Part shown: piece by piece, positions 53,392-63,897 of the stretch | Layout of the letters: every line of letters begins with the position of its first letter | Numbering within the stretch: position 1 is the stretch's first letter | Translations under genes and position numbers: made by a program | The notes under the pieces: generated by a model | Databases searched by the model: none | The model's input: the letters and a program-made list of their open reading frames with translations, nothing else | Told to the model about the DNA's origin: nothing | Assembly: GCA_903900705.1 (NCBI GenBank) | Contig: CAIUOG010000091.1 | Span: 32,962-96,961, forward strand | Length of the DNA: 64,000 nucleotides | Direction of reading: 5' to 3' | Source of the DNA: an uncultured Acidobacteriia bacterium | GTDB taxonomy: Bacteria; Acidobacteriota; Terriglobia; Bryobacterales; Bryobacteraceae

Positions 53392-54642
53392 ATGGCTGTT
53401 TGTGAAAGTACACCGGCGCCCCGGCTCGCGGGAACCGCGCTCGTCCGGTTCCTGCCGAGAATCTCTCGCTACACGCCGCCCCGTTCTGTCCGCCTGCGGC
53501 AACTCGACGGATTGCGCGGCGTGGCGATGCTCTGGGTCTTTCTGGTTCATTTTGGCAATCCCTGGGTCGGTCTGGTTTCTTCGGGGAGTTCGCCCGCGGC
53601 ATTCCTTCGCCTCCTCGAAGCCGACGGTTCACTGGGCAGCAGTTTCTTCATGCTGCTCTCCGGCTTCTTTTCCTACACCACCCTCATGGCCGGCCGGAAA
53701 GGTTTCAGGGCGTTCCTCCGTGGCCGGATAGCCCGACTGTATCCTCTGTATTTCCTGATGACCGGCGTGTATCTGGCAGGCTCCGTTCTTCTGCCCCAAA
53801 TGTCGAAGATTCCACCCCGGCCACTCGCCGCGGTGGCGTTCATCGCTTCCAACCTGTTGTTTTTGCCTGGGGTCTTTCACATCGAGGCACTGATGGAAGT
53901 CTCCTGGACCATGAGTTTCATCGTGCTGTTCTATTTTGTGGCAGGCGCGATCACCGTGCTCTTCAGGCTTTGCCGGCTTTCCCGGGTGGAGAAGTTTCTC
54001 TTTCTGATTCTTTCGGCGGCGATCTGGGCCGTTGCCGGACACTACACCGGCTGGTGGCAGCCCCGCACCAATATTCTCTGGATCGGGATGGCGCTCTCCG
54101 AAGCCGTTGACGCCATGTCCGGGGCTCGCAACAACCTTGCCACCCGGATCGTCGCCCTTGCCGCCAGCGTGGCGCTCGCAGGGATTCTTCTGCGGACCTG
54201 GCTGATGATGACCAGGCCCGACACCGGCCCGATCCCGATCGACCTGCTCCGCAACCTCTTCACCGTTACCGGTCTGTTCGCCTTCGCCTGGGTGACCCAC
54301 TTCGGGCCGGATTGGTGGAAGCGGCTGCTTTCAGCAAATCTGCTCCGCCAGATGGGAGCGGCAAGCTACTCGTTCTACCTGACCCACGGAATTACCGTCA
54401 AGATCTTTCGCTTCGGAGTAGTTCCGCTGCTGGGCAAGGCCGCCGGTCTGCCAGTCGTCTTCTGGGTGTGCCAGATTCTCGGTCTGGTGATGAGCGTGAT
54501 TGTCGCGAGAATTGTTTTTGAATACGTGGAAAATCCCATCGCCGCGTGGGTGAAGCCGCGCGTTGCGGTCACGCCGCGCAGATTACATTGGTGGCCTGAA
54601 GTCTCTCCAGAACCTCGTCCTCCACATCCAGCAGTGCTTTGA
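53392..54642 (+). CDS. Acyltransferase 3 (OafA/YrhL-like) integral membrane protein
   Basis: 416 residues. RQLDGLRGVAMLWVFLVHFGNPW is the hallmark first helix with the catalytic His; LLSGFFSYTTLM, FLRGRIARLYPLYFL and LRQMGAASYSFYLTH are the other family blocks, with about ten helices. Members O-acetylate polysaccharides or other surface molecules. A TATTCT box lies 8 bases before the ATG. The last 74 bases overlap the 3' end of the convergent CoA transferase gene, giving a proline-rich tail. Confidence 0.9.
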   Translation: MAVCESTPAPRLAGTALVRFLPRISRYTPPRSVRLRQLDGLRGVAMLWVFLVHFGNPWVGLVSSGSSPAAFLRLLEADGSLGSSFFMLLSGFFSYTTLMAGRKGFRAFLRGRIARLYPLYFLMTGVYLAGSVLLPQMSKIPPRPLAAVAFIASNLLFLPGVFHIEALMEVSWTMSFIVLFYFVAGAITVLFRLCRLSRVEKFLFLILSAAIWAVAGHYTGWWQPRTNILWIGMALSEAVDAMSGARNNLATRIVALAASVALAGILLRTWLMMTRPDTGPIPIDLLRNLFTVTGLFAFAWVTHFGPDWWKRLLSANLLRQMGAASYSFYLTHGITVKIFRFGVVPLLGKAAGLPVVFWVCQILGLVMSVIVARIVFEYVENPIAAWVKPRVAVTPRRLHWWPEVSPEPRPPHPAVL

Positions 54643-55753
54643 GCACGTCCGCGGTGTGTTCACCCAGCTTCGGAGCGGCTGTGGTCGGCCGACCGGGTGT
54701 CTCCGAAAACTTCACCGGCGTTCCGGTGGTTCGATAGCCGCCGATCATGGGGAACATCCCCCGGACCTCCGCCTGCGGGTGGTCGAAAACTTCCTGGAAA
54801 TTGCGCACCAGTGAGCACGGGATGCCGACGGAGCGCAGCGTCTCCAGCCAGGCCGCCGCGGTTCGCTCACGGAAGATGCCGGCCAGAATCGCTTCCAGCG
54901 CGGGCCGGTTTTGGACACGCACAGGGTTTGTGGCGTAGTCCGGATGGATCTCGAGATCCGGGCGGCCAATCACTCCACAGAACGCCGACCACAGCTTTTC
55001 GCTGCCCACCGCGATGGCGAAGCCGCGGTCAAGGCCCGCGAAAACCCGGTACGGGACCACGGTCGGAAACGCGGTGCCCATCGGTTTGGGTGTTTTCCCC
55101 GAACCGAGGAATGTCATGTAGTTCGAGCTCATGGTGGAAATCATGCTGTCGAACATGGAAACGTCCACGTACTGACCCACACCGGTTTGCTCGCGGGAGC
55201 GCAGCGCCATCAGCGCGCCGATCAGGGCGAACAGGCCGGAGGTGACATCCGCCACCGAATACCCGCAGCGAACTTCCTCTCCCGCTTCCGTGCCGGTGAT
55301 GCTCAGCAGACCGCTCGAAGCCTGGACGATCAGATCCATGGCGGCTTCATCCCGCGACGGGCCGTTCTGGCCGTAGCCGGATATGGAACAGTAAATCAGC
55401 CGGGGATTCCGTTGGTGGACGGCGTTGTAGCCGAGGCCCAGTCGCTCCATCGTGCCGGGGCGGAAGTTCTCGATCAGAACGTCCATCTTTTCAATCAGAC
55501 GGAGGCAGAGTTCAATGCCTTCCGGTTTCTTCAGATTGATGGAGATGCCGCGTTTCCCCCGATTCAGGCCCAGAAAGAACGAAGCGTACGCGTCACCCGC
55601 GAACGGTGGCCCCCAGCCACGCCCCATGTCGCCCCCGTCAGCCGATTCGAGCTTGTAGACTTCCGCTCCATACTCCGCAAACAGCAGCGTGCAGTAGGGG
55701 CCAGCCAGTGCGTGCGAAAAGTCGAGAACTTTCAGGCCTTCGAGGGGGGGCAT
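54569..55753 (-). CDS. CaiB/BaiF (class III) CoA transferase
   Basis: 394 residues from the ATG at 55753 (MPPLEGLKVLDFSHALAGPYCTLLFAEYGAEVYKLE), the usual family start; the longer frame overlaps the preceding gene. VLIENFRPGTMERLGLGY and SISGYGQNGPSRDEAAMDLIVQASSGL contain the catalytic Asp (in MDL). VGQYVDVSMFDSM and QAEVRGMFP complete the pattern. It moves CoA between carboxylic acids; the acids are unknown. Third gene on this strand after rlmN and a PHA-system-like gene. Confidence 0.92.
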   Translation of the reverse strand: MPPLEGLKVLDFSHALAGPYCTLLFAEYGAEVYKLESADGGDMGRGWGPPFAGDAYASFFLGLNRGKRGISINLKKPEGIELCLRLIEKMDVLIENFRPGTMERLGLGYNAVHQRNPRLIYCSISGYGQNGPSRDEAAMDLIVQASSGLLSITGTEAGEEVRCGYSVADVTSGLFALIGALMALRSREQTGVGQYVDVSMFDSMISTMSSNYMTFLGSGKTPKPMGTAFPTVVPYRVFAGLDRGFAIAVGSEKLWSAFCGVIGRPDLEIHPDYATNPVRVQNRPALEAILAGIFRERTAAAWLETLRSVGIPCSLVRNFQEVFDHPQAEVRGMFPMIGGYRTTGTPVKFSETPGRPTTAAPKLGEHTADVLKALLDVEDEVLERLQATNVICAA

Positions 55754-55781
55754 ATACCGAAGCGGCTCAGGTGAAAATGCT

Positions 55782-56102
55782 TCAGGCGATGATCGCGCCG
55801 ACTCTTTCGGTGATCCCTTTCCGGATCTTCTCGTCGCCCAGGAAATTCCTCGCCATGGCGGGCAACTCGCAATCGACCGTGACATTCTCATCGTCCACGG
55901 CAACGGTACCGGCCACCGGCACGGCGATGAAGCCCAGCTTCGCGGTCACCGAGAAAGTCATGGTGGCGTCTGCCCATTCCTTTTTGGGATCCACCAGCTG
56001 GACCGTATCACCCACGCCTTCGGTGAACAGCTTGTCAGCGGCGGCATCGAGCAGACCAATCACTTCGGCCTTTGTTTTTTTGTGCGGGATGATAACGGTC
56101 AT
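55782..56102 (-). CDS. Small polyhydroxyalkanoic-acid-system-like protein
   Basis: 106 residues. MTVIIPHKKTKAEVIGLLDAAADKLF with a following beta-sheet segment (ATMTFSVTAKLGFIAVPVAGTVAVDDENVTVDCELP, in pieces) resembles the PHA_gran_rgn family, small proteins named from polyhydroxyalkanoate gene clusters, with a START-like fold. No PHA synthase is in the window, so that role is uncertain. The ATG abuts the rlmN stop codon directly; the CoA transferase starts 28 bases downstream. Confidence 0.65.
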   Translation of the reverse strand: MTVIIPHKKTKAEVIGLLDAAADKLFTEGVGDTVQLVDPKKEWADATMTFSVTAKLGFIAVPVAGTVAVDDENVTVDCELPAMARNFLGDEKIRKGITERVGAIIA

Positions 56103-57143
56103 TTAGGAGTTTCTTTTCAGCTGTCCGCAGGCGGCGTAGATATCGAGGCCGCGGGGGCGGCGGATAAAGCAGGGCACCGAACGGCGCACGATTTCCTGGA
56201 ACGACGCCACCTGCTCCGGCAGCGGCGTTTCATAGGGAATGCCGGGGCCCGGATTGAGCGCGATCAGGTTCACTTTGCAGTTCAGGTTCGCGAGCATGCG
56301 CGCCACGCGCTTCGCGTCGGCATCGGTATCGTTCACGCCCTTCAGCAGCACGTACTCGAAGGTGAGCTTTTCCCAGGTGCGGAGCGGATAGGCGCGGCAG
56401 GCTTCCAGCAGATCTTTCAGATGCCACTTCTTTGTGATGGGCATCAGTTGCTGCCGCATTTCCTCGGTGGAAGCGTTCAGGGAGATGGCGAGTTTCGGGC
56501 GGACTTCCGCCTGGCCCAGTTCCTCGATACGCGGAATAATACCGGAGGTCGAAACGGTGATGCGGCGTTCGCTCATGCCCACCGCGTTCGGATCCACCAG
56601 AATGCGGGTGGCCTTCAACACGTTCGCCAGGTTGAGTAGCGGCTCGCCCATGCCCATCATCACGATGTTGAAGCGGCGCGAATCCGGCTTGTTCGGGGAA
56701 ATCGTCAGCCCGTTATCGCGGGCGGCAAACAACACCTGCCCCACGATTTCGCCCGCTGTGAGGGAGCGCTCCAGCCCCATCAGCGCCGTCATGCAGAACT
56801 TGCAATCCACCGGGCAGCCCACCTGGCTCGAAATGCAGACCGTGTCTCGATCCTCTTCGGGCATCAGCACGGTTTCCACGGTGCGGCCATCGCTGAGGCG
56901 CAGCAGATAGCGACGGGTGCCGTCGGTCGATTGATAGCGGGAATCCAGAACCGGCAGGCCGAGTTCGGCGTGTTCCGCGAGTTCGGTGCGGATCCTGGCG
57001 GGCAGGGTGGAGATCTGCACCAGATCAGAAACCTTCTGGTTGTAGATCGCCCGATAGACCTGTTGTGCCCGGTACGCCGGCTCATCGGGCGGCAACACCT
57101 GCCGAAGGTCGCTAAGTTCCATTCCTACAAGAGCTTGCGGCAT
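56103..57143 (-). CDS. rlmN: 23S rRNA (adenine2503-C2)/tRNA methyltransferase
   Basis: 346 residues. The radical SAM cluster Cys-x3-Cys-x2-Cys is in [41 protein letters not shown] and [18 protein letters not shown] are family blocks; the C-terminal [15 protein letters not shown] holds the cysteine that resolves the methyl intermediate. The enzyme methylates A2503 of 23S rRNA and A37 of some tRNAs. A second ATG at residue 8 is possible, but a TAAACT box lies 7 bases before the first one. It leads an operon of three genes. Confidence 0.97.
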   Translation of the reverse strand: MPQALVGMELSDLRQVLPPDEPAYRAQQVYRAIYNQKVSDLVQISTLPARIRTELAEHAELGLPVLDSRYQSTDGTRRYLLRLSDGRTVETVLMPEEDRDTVCISSQVGCPVDCKFCMTALMGLERSLTAGEIVGQVLFAARDNGLTISPNKPDSRRFNIVMMGMGEPLLNLANVLKATRILVDPNAVGMSERRITVSTSGIIPRIEELGQAEVRPKLAISLNASTEEMRQQLMPITKKWHLKDLLEACRAYPLRTWEKLTFEYVLLKGVNDTDADAKRVARMLANLNCKVNLIALNPGPGIPYETPLPEQVASFQEIVRRSVPCFIRRPRGLDIYAACGQLKRNS

Positions 57144-57209
57144 TGTTACCAGTTTAACACGCGCAGACGAGGGTAGCCGTGGGCTTCCTGAAGTGGTACA
57201 AACGAAGCA

Positions 57210-58529
57210 GTGTCCTCTTCTCAGGCAGGTTTTCAGGCAGGGTCCGTGTCCACTCCGTCACCCGAACGCGACATTCTTACCACCGCACTGCCGAACGGCA
57301 TCAAGATCATCACGGAGACCATGACGCATGTGCGTTCGGTTTCCGTGGGCGCCTGGGTCGGCACCGGTTCGCGACGGGAAACGCCGGAGCAGAACGGCGT
57401 CTCGCACTTCATTGAACACATGCTGTTCAAGGGCACCGCCACGCGCTCGGCCGAAGATATCGCGCGCCAGGTGGATTCGCTCGGCGGCAATCTCGACGCC
57501 TTTACCGGCAAAGAGATGGTCTGCTACAACACCAAGGTGCTCGATCAGCACCTGCCCGTCGCCATGGACATTCTCAGCGACCTGGTGCTCAATCCGGCCT
57601 TCCGCGAAGAAGACATCGAGAAAGAAAAGGGCGTCATCCTCGAGGAAATCAAGATGGATGCCGATAATCCCGACTACCTGGTTCACGAGACTTTCACCTC
57701 TAATTTCTGGAAAGACCAGCCCCTGGGCCGTCCGATTCTGGGTACGCCGAAGACCGTGAAGAGCTTTACCCGCGAATCCATCGACAGCTACTATCGCGAG
57801 GTCTATACGCCGGAAAATCTGCTCGTCACGGCGGCGGGGAACCTGTCGCACGAACGTCTGGTCGCTTTGGTGGCGGAGCGGTTCCAGACAGTGAAGCCCG
57901 GCGGCCCCATCCCCGCGCAGCCCAAACCCCGCACTCACGCCCGCATCGCGCTCAAGAATAAGAAGGATCTCGAACAGGTGCACGTCTGCCTGGGCGTTCC
58001 ATCCTATCCGATTCCGCACCAGGACCGCTTCATCTGTTACGTGCTGAATACCGTGCTGGGCGGCGGCATGAGCTCGCGGCTCTTCCAGAACATCCGCGAA
58101 CGCCAGGGCCTGGCCTACGCCGTGTTCTCCGAACTCAATCCGTACACCGACACCGGCTGCCTCGCCGTTTACGCCGGAACCTCGCTTGAATCCGCGCGCA
58201 AGGTTGTCGACTGCGTCCTGAAGGAATTCACCGAACTCAAGCAGGAACTTGTTCCCGCCGAAGAACTTCGCCGCGCCAAAGACCACATGAAAGGCTCGCT
58301 CATGCTGAGCCTGGAATCGACCTCCAGCCGGATGTCGAACCTCGCCCGCCAGCAGATGTACTTCGGGCGCTTCGTGACGCTCGATGAGCTGGTGGAAGCC
58401 ATTGAAAAGGTCACCGCTGAAGACGTGCAGCGGGTCGCGCAGGACTTCTTCAAACAGGAAGATCTCGCGCTCACCGTGCTGGGGAACCTGGAAGGGTTCA
58501 CCATCGAGCGCGAAGATCTGGTCTGCTGA
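57210..58529 (+). CDS. M16-family zinc peptidase (processing-peptidase-like)
   Basis: 439 residues from a GTG at 57210; a second GTG at 57246 is also possible. The inverted zinc motif is [11 protein letters not shown] with the third ligand in [16 protein letters not shown]. The C-terminal half has [10 protein letters not shown] and [26 protein letters not shown], the R/Y pair region. Single-chain bacterial members act on small peptides or exported protein tags. No signal peptide is apparent, so it may be cytoplasmic. It is divergent from rlmN. Confidence 0.93.
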   Translation: MSSSQAGFQAGSVSTPSPERDILTTALPNGIKIITETMTHVRSVSVGAWVGTGSRRETPEQNGVSHFIEHMLFKGTATRSAEDIARQVDSLGGNLDAFTGKEMVCYNTKVLDQHLPVAMDILSDLVLNPAFREEDIEKEKGVILEEIKMDADNPDYLVHETFTSNFWKDQPLGRPILGTPKTVKSFTRESIDSYYREVYTPENLLVTAAGNLSHERLVALVAERFQTVKPGGPIPAQPKPRTHARIALKNKKDLEQVHVCLGVPSYPIPHQDRFICYVLNTVLGGGMSSRLFQNIRERQGLAYAVFSELNPYTDTGCLAVYAGTSLESARKVVDCVLKEFTELKQELVPAEELRRAKDHMKGSLMLSLESTSSRMSNLARQQMYFGRFVTLDELVEAIEKVTAEDVQRVAQDFFKQEDLALTVLGNLEGFTIEREDLVC

Positions 58530-58535
58530 GGCGGC

Positions 58536-59945
58536 CTAAACCATCAACTTATCGACAACCTGCCCGGCCACATCCGTCAGGCGGAAGTGCCGCCCCTGGA
58601 ACTTGAACGTCAGCCGTTTGTGGTCGATTCCCAGGCAGCGCAAGACGGTCGCCTGCACGTCATGCACGTGTACCGGGTCCGCCACCACGTTGTACGAGAA
58701 GTCATCGGTCTCGCCATAGGTGATGCCGGCCTTGATGCCGCCGCCCGCCATCCAGGTGGTAAAGCAGCGCGGATGGTGATCGCGCCCGTAATTGCCGTCC
58801 ATCAGCTTGCCCTGGCAGTAGACCGTGCGGCCGAACTCACCGCCCCAGATCACCAGCGTGTCGTCCAGCAGCCCCCGCTGTTTCAGGTCCATGATCAGCG
58901 CGGCGGAAGGCTGGTCCACGCTCTGGCACTGCAGCGCGAGATCGCGGGGCAGATCGTTATGCTGATCCCAGCCGCGCTTATAAATCTGGATGAACCGCAC
59001 GCCGCGCTCCGCCAGCCGCCGCGCCAGCAGGCAGTGCGATGCGTATGAGCCTGGCTTGCGCGCGTCCGGGCCGTACATGTCGAACGTCTTCTGCGTTTCC
59101 TTCGACAGATCCATCAGGTCCGGCACGGAAGTCTGCATCCGGTACGCCATTTCGTACTGCGCGATGCGGGCCTCAATTTCCGGGTCGCCATACGTCTCGG
59201 CATTCATCTGGTTCAGCTTCCCGATGCCGTCCAGCATGCGCCGCCGCGTGGCCGCGTCAATGCCGGCCGGGTTCGAAAGATACAGCACCGGGTCACCGGA
59301 AGCCCGGAAGTTCACGCCCTGGTACTTCGACGGCAGAAACCCATTGCCCCACAGGCGGCTGAACAGCGGCTGATCCGTATTGATGGCGCTCGATTGCGCG
59401 ATCAGCACCACGAATGACGGCAGATTCTGATTTTCGCTGCCCAGCCCGTAGCTCACCCAGGAGCCAAAGCTGGGGCGGCCCGGCTGCTGGCTGCCGGTCT
59501 GGATGAACGTGATGGCGGGGTCGTGATTGATCGCCTCCGTGTTCGTGGTCCGGATGATCGCGATGTCGTCAACAATTTTGCAGGTGTGCGGCAGCAGTTC
59601 GCTCAGCCACGCGCCGGATTTCCCATACTGCTGAAACTTGAAAATCGACTTCGTCACCGGGAAAGAACTCTGGCCGGACGTCATGCCGGTGATCCGCTGC
59701 CCCATCCGAACCGTGGCCGGCAGTTCCGTGCCGTGCGTCTTGTTCAGCGTCGGTTTGTAATCAAACAGATCCAGCTGCGAGGGCGCGCCGGACTGGTGCA
59801 GATAAATTACCCGCTTCGCCTTCGGCGGGAAGTGCGGTAACCCCGGCAGCCCTCCCGTATCCGCCTGCAGCAATGATGCCAAAGCCGGGATGCCGATGCC
59901 TGCGGCGCCCTTCTGAAAGAAATGTCTGCGAGTGAGCTCAATCAT
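58536..59945 (-). CDS. Tat-exported DUF1501 (sulfatase-like) protein
   Basis: 469 residues. [22 protein letters not shown] is a twin-arginine signal. [24 protein letters not shown] is the DUF1501 opening, and [38 protein letters not shown] and [19 protein letters not shown] are conserved blocks with metal-binding Asp/His. The fold is alkaline-phosphatase/sulfatase-like, but no cysteine/serine sulfatase motif is visible. Its ATG arose inside an 18-bp tandem duplication after the stop of the PSD1-type gene, 14 bases away. The two gene types are regular partners in Planctomycetes and Acidobacteriota. Confidence 0.92.
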   Translation of the reverse strand: MIELTRRHFFQKGAAGIGIPALASLLQADTGGLPGLPHFPPKAKRVIYLHQSGAPSQLDLFDYKPTLNKTHGTELPATVRMGQRITGMTSGQSSFPVTKSIFKFQQYGKSGAWLSELLPHTCKIVDDIAIIRTTNTEAINHDPAITFIQTGSQQPGRPSFGSWVSYGLGSENQNLPSFVVLIAQSSAINTDQPLFSRLWGNGFLPSKYQGVNFRASGDPVLYLSNPAGIDAATRRRMLDGIGKLNQMNAETYGDPEIEARIAQYEMAYRMQTSVPDLMDLSKETQKTFDMYGPDARKPGSYASHCLLARRLAERGVRFIQIYKRGWDQHNDLPRDLALQCQSVDQPSAALIMDLKQRGLLDDTLVIWGGEFGRTVYCQGKLMDGNYGRDHHPRCFTTWMAGGGIKAGITYGETDDFSYNVVADPVHVHDVQATVLRCLGIDHKRLTFKFQGRHFRLTDVAGQVVDKLMV

Positions 59946-59974
59946 TGCTTTGTAATCAATTATTGCTTTGTGAT
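59939..59974. repeat. 18-bp tandem duplication joining the PSD1-type and DUF1501 genes
   Basis: On the minus strand ATCACAAAGCAATAATTG (59974-59957) is followed directly by ATTACAAAGCAATGATTG (59956-59939); 16 of 18 bases match. The first unit holds the last codons and TAA of the upstream gene, the second provides the ATG of the DUF1501 gene. Confidence 0.9.
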
Positions 59975-62900
59975 GGTTTCATCCAGATTCAGGATCATGC
60001 CGGCCACCGTGGTCCAGGCGGCCAATTCGGACTTGTCCAGCTTCGCGTTCACCGGCGCTTCGCCGTTCCGCAGCAGCGCCTGCGCCTTGTCCTCATGCCG
60101 TTTGTAGTCCAGCAGTTCGGCGTTCAGAGTATCCCGCAACACGGTCAGTTCGCGTGGTTGCGGAGCGCGCGCCGTCGCGAGGCGGAAGCCGTAGTCCAGC
60201 CGGCTCGCCGGGGTCTTGCCGCCGTCCGTCAGCATGCGTTCGGCCAGTGCCCGCGCAGCCTCCACATAAGTGGTGTCATTCAGCAGCGCAAGAGCCTGCA
60301 GGGGTGTGTTGGTAATGGTCCGCCGCGCTGCGCATTTCTCGCGGTCCGGCGCGTCAAACGTCGTCATCTCCGGCGGCGGCGCCGTGCGCTTCCAGAAGGT
60401 ATAGAGGCTGCGCCGATGCAGGTCGTCGCCATGACCCTGCTGGTAGGTCTGCGACGTAAACCCGTCGCCGTACGCAATCTCTTCCCAGACGCCGTTCGGC
60501 TGGTACGGATTCACGCTTGCCCCGCCCACGCTCTCCTTCAGCAGACCGGAAAGGTACAGCTCGCCATCGCGCACCATTTCCGCCGGCAGACGGAAGCGCG
60601 GCCCGCGCGCAATCAGCCGGTTTTCGGGGTCTTTCTCCAGCAGTTCCGGCGTCACGCGGGACGACTGCCGGTAAGCGGCCGACGTCACGATCAGCTTCTG
60701 CATCCCCTTCACGTCCCAGTTCGTGCGGATGAACTCCGTCGCCAGCCAGTCGAGCAGTTGCTGGTTGCTGGGCGGGTCACCCTGGGAACCGAAGTTTTCC
60801 AGAGTCTTCACGATCCCCGTCCCGAAATACGCCTGCCAGAAGCGGTTCACCGCCACGCGCGCCGTCAATGGATTCGCCGGGTCCACAAGCCACCTCGCCA
60901 GACTCAGCCGGTTCGCCGGAGCATCCTTCGGCAGAGGCGGCAGCACACCGGGGACACCGGGCGTTACCTTTTCGGTCTGATTCCGGTAATCGCCCCTGGC
61001 GAGGATAAACGACTCGCGCGGCTTCTCCGTCAGTTCCGACATGATCATGGTGGTGGGAATCTGCGCCGTGAGTTTTTTCTCTTCCTCCCGCAGCGCCTTG
61101 AGCTCCGCCCAGGCCTTCCGGTCCTGCGGAGGCGCGGCCTGTGTCAGGTAATAGTCCCGAATCCAGGCCTTCTGTTCCTTCGACCGCTTGTCGGGCAGGA
61201 TGTTCAGGATGGCCCGCAGCGTCTCCTGGCCGCTCAGATACGAAATCTCCTGGGTGTTGAGCACGCGCCCGTAGATTCGCAGGTCGTCCAGCTTGCCCTT
61301 GAACTCCGTGATGGCGAGTTGGGTGTCCGCCGCGGAGCTGCCCACCCCGGCCTTCACCGGCTCCGTTTTCACCGGTTTGCCGTTCACGAAAACGCTCACG
61401 CCCGTACCATCGGAATTGATGGCGATATGGTTCATGTTGTCGGGCCACGGCAGCCGGTCCGCCGTGCGCGCGATCACCGCATCATTCAGGGCGACATAGA
61501 GGCGCGGAACCCGCTGCTGCACACCGGAAAGCTCGAAATCATCCAGCCAGATGCGGAAGGCTCCCTGCGTGAGCACCGTATCCCGCAGCTTGCCGTTCAC
61601 CTTCAGCCAGAAAGCGGCGGCAAACGGCTTGCCAGCCTCCAGCGCCGGCACATGGCTGAAGACCGCCTGCGTCTGCCCGTCGAAATCGACCCCTCGGTCC
61701 ACGGCGCCGTTCGAATAGGTCAGGTCGCCCTTGATCACGCGGCCATACTGATAGTGGCCGGAGGAATCGGTCAGGTTGCCGTCGAATTCGTAGTGGGCCT
61801 GCAGACCCTCCCGGCCCATCACCGGGAAACCGGCCAGTTCACCCTTCTCCCATGCCAGTTGCTGCTTCGAAACCCCCTCTTCGGGCAGCGCTTTCTCATG
61901 CGCGGCGATGGCGGACTTCAGCCGTTCCTGTTCGGCTTTCTGCTCCGGGGAGGGCAGTTGCAGAAACGGCTCCGCATTGCCGTTGCGGCCATCGAGGCCC
62001 TTCTCATTCACGTTATTGAAGAATGCGAAGAACCTGTAGAAGTCCTTCTGCGGAATGGGATCGTACTTATGATCGTGGCAGCGCGCGCAGCCCATGGTCA
62101 GCCCCAGCCACGTGGTGGAAGTGGCCTCCAGACGGTCTACCACGTACTCCACCTGATACTCTTCCGGAATCGCGCCACCCTCGAAATTGATCATGTGGTT
62201 GCGGTTGAAGCCGCTCGCGAGTTTCTGTTCCGTGGTCGCATTGGGCAGCAGGTCTCCGGCCAGTTGCTCCACCGTGAACTGGTCATACGGCATGTTCCGG
62301 TTGAAGGCGCTGATCACCCAGTCGCGCCAGTGCCACATTTCGCGATGGCTGTCGATGTGATAGCCATGCGTGTCCGCATAGCGCGCCAGATCCAGCCACT
62401 GGATCGCCATCCGTTCCCCGTAGCGCGGCGACTGCAGCAGGCTGTCGACCCGCTTTTCATAAGCGTCCGGCGCTTTGTCCGCCAGAAACGAGGTCAGTTC
62501 CGCCGGCGTGGGCGGCAGACCGGTCAGATCATAGGTGACCCGCCGCAGCAGCGTGGCCTTGTCCGCCTCGGCGGAATGATGGAGACCTTCCTGATCCAGC
62601 CGCGCCAGCACGAAATTATCGATCGGGTTCCTCACCCAGGACGCTTCTTTCGCAGCCGGAACCGCTGCCCGCTGCGGCGCAGTGAAAGCCCAGTGCGTCT
62701 GCCACTTCGCGCCTTCGTCAATCCATTGCTTCAAAGCCAGAATCTGCCGCGGGGTGAGCGTGCGGCCGGTCGAGGCCGGCGGCATTTTCGCGGCGCCCGA
62801 TGCGCTGACGCGGGCAAACAGGTGGCTCTCCGCCGACTTCCCGGGCACAATCACACTGCGCGAGAACGCCCCGCCATCCGCCGTGTCGAACCGCAGATTC

Positions 62901-63037
62901 GCCATCCGCTTCGAGGCATCCGGCCCGTGGCAGGAAAAGCAGTTGTCCGAAAGAATGGGCCGGATCTCGCGGTCAAAATCCACGGCGGCAGACAACGTTA
63001 ACTGACACAGCAACAGAAACGGGATCGCTTTGAGCAT
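59960..63037 (-). CDS. Exported Planctomycete-type cytochrome c (PSD1) with DUF1549, LamG-like and DUF1553 domains
   Basis: 1025 residues with a signal peptide ([18 protein letters not shown]). Cys33-x-x-Cys36-His37 in NCFSCHGPD is a heme c site in the PSCyt1 domain (20-120). DUF1549 follows ([32 protein letters not shown]) and contains a second CARCH motif. A LamG-like concanavalin fold (about 415-600; [33 protein letters not shown]) is inserted before DUF1553 ([31 protein letters not shown]). The family is linked to periplasmic polysaccharide or sulfated-substrate breakdown in Planctomycetes; role here inferred. DUF1501 gene follows. Confidence 0.92.
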   Translation of the reverse strand: MLKAIPFLLLCQLTLSAAVDFDREIRPILSDNCFSCHGPDASKRMANLRFDTADGGAFSRSVIVPGKSAESHLFARVSASGAAKMPPASTGRTLTPRQILALKQWIDEGAKWQTHWAFTAPQRAAVPAAKEASWVRNPIDNFVLARLDQEGLHHSAEADKATLLRRVTYDLTGLPPTPAELTSFLADKAPDAYEKRVDSLLQSPRYGERMAIQWLDLARYADTHGYHIDSHREMWHWRDWVISAFNRNMPYDQFTVEQLAGDLLPNATTEQKLASGFNRNHMINFEGGAIPEEYQVEYVVDRLEATSTTWLGLTMGCARCHDHKYDPIPQKDFYRFFAFFNNVNEKGLDGRNGNAEPFLQLPSPEQKAEQERLKSAIAAHEKALPEEGVSKQQLAWEKGELAGFPVMGREGLQAHYEFDGNLTDSSGHYQYGRVIKGDLTYSNGAVDRGVDFDGQTQAVFSHVPALEAGKPFAAAFWLKVNGKLRDTVLTQGAFRIWLDDFELSGVQQRVPRLYVALNDAVIARTADRLPWPDNMNHIAINSDGTGVSVFVNGKPVKTEPVKAGVGSSAADTQLAITEFKGKLDDLRIYGRVLNTQEISYLSGQETLRAILNILPDKRSKEQKAWIRDYYLTQAAPPQDRKAWAELKALREEEKKLTAQIPTTMIMSELTEKPRESFILARGDYRNQTEKVTPGVPGVLPPLPKDAPANRLSLARWLVDPANPLTARVAVNRFWQAYFGTGIVKTLENFGSQGDPPSNQQLLDWLATEFIRTNWDVKGMQKLIVTSAAYRQSSRVTPELLEKDPENRLIARGPRFRLPAEMVRDGELYLSGLLKESVGGASVNPYQPNGVWEEIAYGDGFTSQTYQQGHGDDLHRRSLYTFWKRTAPPPEMTTFDAPDREKCAARRTITNTPLQALALLNDTTYVEAARALAERMLTDGGKTPASRLDYGFRLATARAPQPRELTVLRDTLNAELLDYKRHEDKAQALLRNGEAPVNAKLDKSELAAWTTVAGMILNLDETITKQ

Positions 63038-63118
63038 AGGGAGCCGATTCCGCTAGTTTATAACTGTTTGAGGAGTAGGGCGAAGAGTGGTTCGCTGTAG
63101 AGCCGGGAACATCGCACG

Positions 63119-63829
63119 CTACAAGTCCTTCGCTTCGAGTTTGTATTCGTTGGCGTGTAGCGCGACCTGCCGAAGTCTCACGTGAGCGTAGTCTGGAGTT
63201 TCCTTAATAATCTTCCGGATCGGGTCGACTAATTCGATGATGCTGCTTCTATAGCCGAGAATGATTTCGCTGATGCTTTCCGCCGGGAATGGACGAAGGA
63301 ACTGCACTTTTTGGTCATCGGCGTCTTTGTGGGACGGACTGCATTCGATCCAACGCCATTCGTGTTCGTACTCCCACTGGATGCTCTTCGTCCTCAAGAC
63401 GTCCCCTGACCGTAAACCTGGATCGGTCTTTGACCGCCGCGTGGTACAAATTCGTTCCTTGACGTAGTTGACGTCCTTCAGTTTGTCGTCGCGCCAGGCG
63501 CTTTCAAGCCACTCGGATTTTGTATTGAATGCGATCACGAAGCCTTTGTGGCTGTCCGCATAGTGCGACCACATAGGAATCGAATCCCATTCCTCCGCCA
63601 GAGAGAGCACTCCGAAGCTCTGGGAGTCACGCAGGTTTTCGCGTTCGACTTTTTCGTGAATCTTCTGTTCGAAATGCCCAATGCCCTCTCCCTCGGGGAC
63701 TGGGGCCCCGCACCGAAACTCAAACGGGTCATTAAGCGCACACGCCGGGGTAAAACGTATTCGCTTGTCGCGCAATACATCCAGGCGGGAGGGACCAACG
63801 AATTTGTAGAGTATAGCGGGCGGAGTCAT
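63119..63829 (-). CDS. DUF2971 domain protein
   Basis: 236 residues. LYKFVGPSRLDVLRDKRIRFTPACALNDPFEFRC, FGVLSLAEEWDSIPMWSHYADSHKGFVIAF (each in pieces) and IQWEYEHEWRWIE are the DUF2971 hallmarks. The family is of unknown function and often lies in accessory islands. Base composition is visibly lower in GC than the neighbours and codon use is more even, suggesting transfer. Next to it, at the window edge, is a transposase end. Confidence 0.85.
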   Translation of the reverse strand: MTPPAILYKFVGPSRLDVLRDKRIRFTPACALNDPFEFRCGAPVPEGEGIGHFEQKIHEKVERENLRDSQSFGVLSLAEEWDSIPMWSHYADSHKGFVIAFNTKSEWLESAWRDDKLKDVNYVKERICTTRRSKTDPGLRSGDVLRTKSIQWEYEHEWRWIECSPSHKDADDQKVQFLRPFPAESISEIILGYRSSIIELVDPIRKIIKETPDYAHVRLRQVALHANEYKLEAKDL

Positions 63830-63897
63830 TTGGATAGATTTTCACATAGATGCAGGTTTCGTTCACCCATCTCTAAACTACAGGCTCATCCGGCATT

